In this document: one piece after another, positions 60,595 through 64,000 of the stretch
Layout of the letters: every line of letters starts with the position of its first letter
How positions within the stretch are numbered: position 1 is the first letter of the stretch
Assembly: GCF_003336755.1 (NCBI RefSeq)
Contig: NZ_QMDI01000002.1
Coordinates: 186,001-250,000 of the forward strand
DNA: 64,000 nt
From: Elioraea thermophila (ex Habib et al. 2022)
GTDB lineage: Bacteria; Pseudomonadota; Alphaproteobacteria; Acetobacterales; Acetobacteraceae
Direction: 5' to 3'
Notes under the pieces: model-generated
What the model saw: only the letters and a program-made list of their open reading frames with translations
The model's database searches: none
What the model was told of the DNA's origin: nothing
Translations under genes and position numbers: made by a program

Positions 60595-60686
60595 CGGAAG
60601 ACGGCCGCCACGCTCATCGCCAAGGCGACGAGCGAGGGCACGCCGAGCCCCCCCATCAGCAAGACGAACCCGGCGAAACGCTGCAC
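60591..60686 (-). CDS. Possible 31-residue membrane peptide
   Basis: A short frame from GTG 60684-60686 to TGA 60591-60593 reads MQRFAGFVLLMGGLGVPSLV, then ALAMSVAAVFR. It would form one membrane helix with positively charged ends. Its stop overlaps the ATG of the XpaC-like gene in ATGA form, the arrangement seen between real genes throughout this genome. A G-rich GGGGAACGGCGG lies upstream. Homology is unknown, and the frame is short enough to be chance. Confidence 0.4.
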   Translation of the reverse strand: MQRFAGFVLLMGGLGVPSLVALAMSVAAVFR

Positions 60687-60829
60687 CCGCCGTTCCCCGC
60701 TGCAAATGCTGCGGGGTTATCCTCCGCCGCCAGCCCGGAAGGCAAGGGCGATGGCGCGCAAAGCAGGCCTCGGCAGGCGGCGCGCTCGCCCTTGCCCGTT
60801 CCGCTCCGGCTGCCGGGGCCGCCGGGGCG

Positions 60830-61399
60830 TCAGCCGCGGCGATCGAGGCGGGTGATGACGAGGTCGCGGTACGGCAGACGCAGCCCCGCGACGTGGCGAT
60901 GCGTCGCCTTCAGCACCACGCCCGTTTCCGCATCCACCCAATAGGTGACTTCGGCGGCGAGCGGTACGGGGCCGCTCATGCGCATCGTCCGCTCAAGGCG
61001 GATGGCGCGGCGACGGCCTCCGGCGAGCACCACCTCCTCCTCGTCGCCACGCCGCCACGTCTCGTGCCAAGTGTCGGTCGCGACATGTTCGGAGAGCGAG
61101 ACCTGGGTGCCGGGGGCGCCGGCGAGCAGCGCAGCGAGTGCTGCGCGCGCCTGGCCGATGTCCGGACCCGGCGGCGCCCACAGGCCGAACAGCAGTTTCA
61201 CCTCCTGGTCGCCGCGGCGGATGACGCACAGCCCGGCCTCCGCATCGTCCTCCCCCAGGAATTCGAGGCGGGCGCCGTCATCGCGGATCGCGACCGTGCC
61301 CGGCGGGGGGCAGGGTTCGCGGGCAGCGAGCGCGGGAGCGGAGAGGGCTGCAATAAGGGAGAAGGATGCGGTCAAGACGGTGAACGCGTAGCGGAACAT
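60830..61399 (-). CDS. Secreted hypothetical protein
   Basis: 189 residues from ATG 61397-61399. A clear signal peptide (MFRYAFTVLTASFSLIAALS, cleavage after ALA near 25) precedes a mature part of about 165 residues with two cysteines, a W-rich segment (DTWHETWRRGDEEEV) and YWVDAETGVVLKATHRHVAG, which looks like an extracytoplasmic beta-rich lipoprotein-carrier or DUF fold. There is no lipobox. It stands alone, divergent from the cytochrome gene. I do not recognise the family. Confidence 0.7.
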   Translation of the reverse strand: MFRYAFTVLTASFSLIAALSAPALAAREPCPPPGTVAIRDDGARLEFLGEDDAEAGLCVIRRGDQEVKLLFGLWAPPGPDIGQARAALAALLAGAPGTQVSLSEHVATDTWHETWRRGDEEEVVLAGGRRRAIRLERTMRMSGPVPLAAEVTYWVDAETGVVLKATHRHVAGLRLPYRDLVITRLDRRG

Positions 61400-61735
61400 G
61401 CGACCCTCCAGTGTCTCGTGGACACGGCGCCGTCCGCCCTCGCCCGATCCGCCCCCGACTCGTGAACCCGGTCGGGTTCTGTCGGATCGTCGGCAACGGA
61501 CACTATGCAAGATGCATGCGGATTTCAGAACAAAGGATGAACATCGTTCGTTCCCTGTGCGTCCGAAACTGACGCAGGCGGCGGGCCTCGCCAGCCAACC
61601 CGGCCGCTGCTCACGCAGGCGCGACCTCCGCCTTCACAAAAGCGAAGATTTGCCTATGCTGAGAACAACGCCGGGCAAGGGGAGACCGTCCACCACGTCT
61701 CGAAGGCCGGCGTGCACCGGATGAAGGGAGACGCC
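61400..61735. other. Divergent intergenic region before cytochrome c
   Basis: 336 bases between the divergent secreted-protein and cytochrome genes. Both 5' regions lie here. A candidate promoter for the cytochrome is at 61633-61660. An A+T-richer stretch (61500-61560) may hold promoter elements for the opposite gene, but none is convincing. No coding sequence is supported. Confidence 0.6.
61633..61660 (+). promoter_or_regulatory. Candidate sigma-70 promoter for cytochrome c
   Basis: TTCACA (61633-61638) and TATGCT (61655-61660) are 16 bases apart, matching five and four consensus positions. Transcription would start near 61667, leaving a leader of about 70 bases before ATG 61736. Confidence 0.45.
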
Positions 61736-62134
61736 ATGCGTTCTTATCTGCTCGCCGCCGCGTTCGCCGCCGGCACCATCGTTTCCGTCGCCACCCCCGC
61801 CGCCGCTTCGGGTGACCCGGCGGCTGGCCAGCGCGTGTTCAACCAGTGCCGCGCCTGCCACACCATCAATGAGGGCGGCCGGCACGGCGTGGGTCCCAAC
61901 ATCTGGGGCATCGTCGGCCAGCCTGCCGGCAAGCGCGAGGGCTTCCGCTATTCCGCGAAGATGCAGGAGCTTGCCGGTCAGGGCCTGACCTGGACCGAGG
62001 ACAACCTCCGCAAGTATCTGACCAACCCGAGGGATGTCGTCCCCGGCGGCTCCATGGCCTTCGCCGGCATCCGCAACCCGCAGCAGCTCGAGGATCTGAT
62101 CGCCTTCCTCCGCCAGAACGGCCCGCAGAGCTGA
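61736..62134 (+). CDS. Soluble c-type cytochrome (class I, c2/c550-like)
   Basis: 132-residue periplasmic haem protein. The signal peptide MRSYLLAAAFAAGTIVSVAT is cleaved after AAA near 24. The haem site is CRACH (NQCRACHTINEGG) and the axial Met is probably in GGSMAFAGIRN; GPNIWGIVGQPAGK and the C-terminal helix LEDLIAFLRQN are typical. ATG 61736 has AAGGGAG six bases upstream; GTG 61712 is a less likely start. It probably carries electrons between complex III and a terminal oxidase or other partner. Confidence 0.93.
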   Translation: MRSYLLAAAFAAGTIVSVATPAAASGDPAAGQRVFNQCRACHTINEGGRHGVGPNIWGIVGQPAGKREGFRYSAKMQELAGQGLTWTEDNLRKYLTNPRDVVPGGSMAFAGIRNPQQLEDLIAFLRQNGPQS

Positions 62135-62159
62135 ACTGCGCCGTAGAGGCACCAGGTCA

Positions 62160-62196
62160 GGCCGCATCCCTCGCCGGGGGTGCGGCCTTTCCTTTT
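62160..62196 (+). terminator. Rho-independent terminator of the cytochrome c gene
   Basis: Stem GGCCGCA (62160-62166) and TGCGGCC (62181-62187) with a 14-base loop, followed by TTTCCTTTT. It lies 25 bases after the cytochrome stop. Confidence 0.85.
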
Positions 62197-62222
62197 CGTC
62201 TGACCGTCGTTGTGTGCCAGCC

Positions 62223-63089
62223 TCACCGCGCGAGGCGAGGGTCGAGCGCGTCGCGCAGCCCGTCGCCCACCAGATTGAAGGCGAAGACGACAAGGAAGAT
62301 CGACACCCCGGGAAAGACGGCCATCCAGGGCGCCGTCTCCAGGAAGCGCTGCGCGGTGTTCAGCATGCTGCCCCAGGACGGGGCGGGCGGCTGCTGGCCA
62401 AGCCCGAGGAAGGAGAGGCTCGCTTCCGCAAGGATCGCGGAGGCCATGGTCAGCGTCGCCTGCACGAGGAGCGGTGGCAGGATATTCGGCAACACGTGCA
62501 CACTGGCGGTGCGCCAAGGAGGGTTGCCGAGCGCGCGCGCCGCCTCGACGTAGGGCTGAGCGAGCACGCCGAGCGTCGCCCCCCGCGCCAGACGGACGAA
62601 GATCGGTGCGGCACTGATGCCGATGGCAAGCATCGCGTTCTCGAGCGCCGGCCCAAGGAAGGCCGCGAGCGCGATCGCCAGGATCAGGAACGGACAGGCC
62701 AGCATCGCATCAGCCGCGCGGCCGATCAGCGCGTCGACCCAGCCCCCACTCATGCCGGCCAGGATGCCGAGCGGCACGCCGAGCAGGAGCGCGATCACGA
62801 CCGAAACGACGCCGGCGAGCAGGCTGGTGCGAGCCCCGAACAGCACGCGCGAGAACACGTCGCGCCCGTTCTCGTCGGTGCCGAACCAGTGCGTCGGCGA
62901 CGGCGGGCGACGGATCGCCGTCCACGACGGACGAAGCGGGTCATGCGGCGCCAGCAGCGGTGCCGCGACGGCGCAGCAGACGAACACCGCCACAACGACG
63001 AGGCCGACGATGGCCGCGCGGTGGCGCAGGAACCGCCGCAGCGCTCGACGCCACGGCCCCTCGCCGTACCCTCCCCGCCCCTCCCTCAT
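62223..63089 (-). CDS. Peptide/opine-type ABC transporter permease (DppC family)
   Basis: 288-residue permease with six helices. The N-terminal OppC-type region includes APLLAPHDPLRPSWTAIRRP and THWFGTDENGRDVFSRVLFG, both diagnostic of DppC/OppC. The coupling loop is PYVEAARALGNPPWRTASVH. I chose ATG 63087-63089, overlapping the DppB-like stop by four bases. The ATPase and binding-protein genes are not in the window. Confidence 0.95.
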   Translation of the reverse strand: MREGRGGYGEGPWRRALRRFLRHRAAIVGLVVVAVFVCCAVAAPLLAPHDPLRPSWTAIRRPPSPTHWFGTDENGRDVFSRVLFGARTSLLAGVVSVVIALLLGVPLGILAGMSGGWVDALIGRAADAMLACPFLILAIALAAFLGPALENAMLAIGISAAPIFVRLARGATLGVLAQPYVEAARALGNPPWRTASVHVLPNILPPLLVQATLTMASAILAEASLSFLGLGQQPPAPSWGSMLNTAQRFLETAPWMAVFPGVSIFLVVFAFNLVGDGLRDALDPRLAR

Positions 63090-64000
63090 GCTGTGCGCAG
63101 CCGCGGGTCGATCACCGCATAGAGGAGGTCGGCGACGAGGTTGAGCACGACATAGAGCACGGCGGTGACCAGCACCACGCCCTGCACCATCGGATAGTCG
63201 CGGTTGAACACCGCATCGACGATCAGTTTGCCGAAGCCCGGAATGGTGAACACCTGTTCCGTCAGAACCGCACCGGAGAGCAGCGTGCCGAGTTCGAGCG
63301 CGCCGAGCGTGACCACCGGAATGAGGGCGTTGCGCAGCGCGTGTTTGGCGACCACGACGCGTTCGGCCAGACCCTTCGCCCGTGCCGTGCGCACATAGTC
63401 CTCGGCGAGAGCCTGCACCATCGCGCTGCGGGTGTGGCGCATGAACACCGCGGCGATCCCGGTGCCGAGCACGAAGGCCGGCATGACGGTGGTGGCGAGG
63501 CTCCGCCGCCAATCCTCCGCGAGGGGCACGTAGCCCGAGGGCGGAAGCCAGCCCAGGTGCACGCTGAACAGCAGGATCAGCATGATGCCGAGCCAGAAAT
63601 TCGGCGTCGACAGCCCGGCGAGCGCGACGCCGTTGGCGATCCAGTCGGGTGCCCGATCCTTCCAGAGCGCGGAGGCGATGCCGGCCGGAATGCCGAGCAG
63701 GCAGGCGATGGCGAAGGCCATCAGCGCGAGCTGCACCGTCACCGGCAGCTTGGCGAGGATCACGGCGGCGACCGGCTCGCGGATCCGCCAGGAGAAGCCC
63801 AGATCACCGGCGAGGACGCGGCCGAGCCAGCGCAGGTACTGCTCGACCAGCGGTCGATCGAGGAAGAGTTCGGCCCGGATCTGCGCCAGCACCTGCGGGT
63901 CGCCGCGCTCCTCCCCGGCCAGGATCAGCGCCGGGTCGCCCGGCATCAGCAGCTGCAGGCCGAAGATCAGGATGGAGACGAACCACAGCGTGGGGATCGC
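63086..64000 (-). CDS. Peptide/opine-type ABC transporter permease (DppB family), 5' end outside
   Basis: At least 304 residues; the frame continues past the right edge (visible start AIPTLWFVSILIFGLQLLMP), so only about the first ten residues are missing. Motifs are LMPGDPALILAGEERGDPQ, GLSTPNFWLGIMLILLFSVH, DYVRTARAKGLAERVVVAKH for the coupling loop and GYVPLAEDW. It works with the DppC-like gene, which its stop overlaps. Confidence 0.93.
   Translation of the reverse strand, partial: AIPTLWFVSILIFGLQLLMPGDPALILAGEERGDPQVLAQIRAELFLDRPLVEQYLRWLGRVLAGDLGFSWRIREPVAAVILAKLPVTVQLALMAFAIACLLGIPAGIASALWKDRAPDWIANGVALAGLSTPNFWLGIMLILLFSVHLGWLPPSGYVPLAEDWRRSLATTVMPAFVLGTGIAAVFMRHTRSAMVQALAEDYVRTARAKGLAERVVVAKHALRNALIPVVTLGALELGTLLSGAVLTEQVFTIPGFGKLIVDAVFNRDYPMVQGVVLVTAVLYVVLNLVADLLYAVIDPRLRTA

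Overview
The window is a very GC-rich bacterial chromosome segment. The full nuoA-N set, the tig-clpP-clpX-lon-hupB order, the infA-maf-rng-yacG order and a NuoG/NuoE/NuoF of mitochondrial type indicate an alphaproteobacterium. Rhodospirillales, probably Acetobacteraceae, is my best guess by inference; no rRNA is present to confirm it.

Layout. 1-13006 (minus): complete nuoA to nuoM plus the first codons of nuoN, respiratory complex I. 13130-20056 (minus): tRNA-Asp, tRNA-Val, hupB, lon, clpX, clpP, tig and tRNA-Leu, a protein-quality-control block. 20169-24339 (plus): glpD, glpK and a membrane glycosyltransferase. 24277-36174: a surface-polysaccharide region. It has an ExoY-like phosphoglycosyltransferase, a Wzx-like flippase and four glycosyltransferases on the plus strand. 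On the minus strand are two paralogous DUF6311-like membrane proteins, a GT39-like protein and a YdcF-like protein. 36297-38611 (plus): infA, maf, an RNase E/G homologue, yacG and tRNA-Phe.

38567-44987 is the most unusual part: a 6.4 kb integrated element in the 3' part of tRNA-Phe, bounded by perfect 45 bp direct repeats. It carries an integrase whose 5' end looks lost, a set of overlapping small frames, an 897-residue ejection-protein-like phage protein, a tail-fibre-like protein and a small unknown protein. No capsid, terminase, portal or replication gene is visible. It looks like a prophage reduced to its integrase and host-entry genes, or a small satellite.

45182-56247 (minus): ettA; then a six-gene unit (NMT1-type ABC importer, creatininase-family hydrolase, two paralogous FAD-linked oxidases) that looks like uptake and catabolism of an unidentified small molecule; then an ATPase/permease/adaptor export system. 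56338-60686 (minus): zinc-ribbon, SPFH-GYF, TelA and XpaC genes plus a possible 31-residue membrane peptide, a probable envelope-stress module. 60830-64000: a secreted unknown protein, a soluble c-type cytochrome with its own promoter and terminator, and two Dpp-type permeases, the last cut by the window edge.
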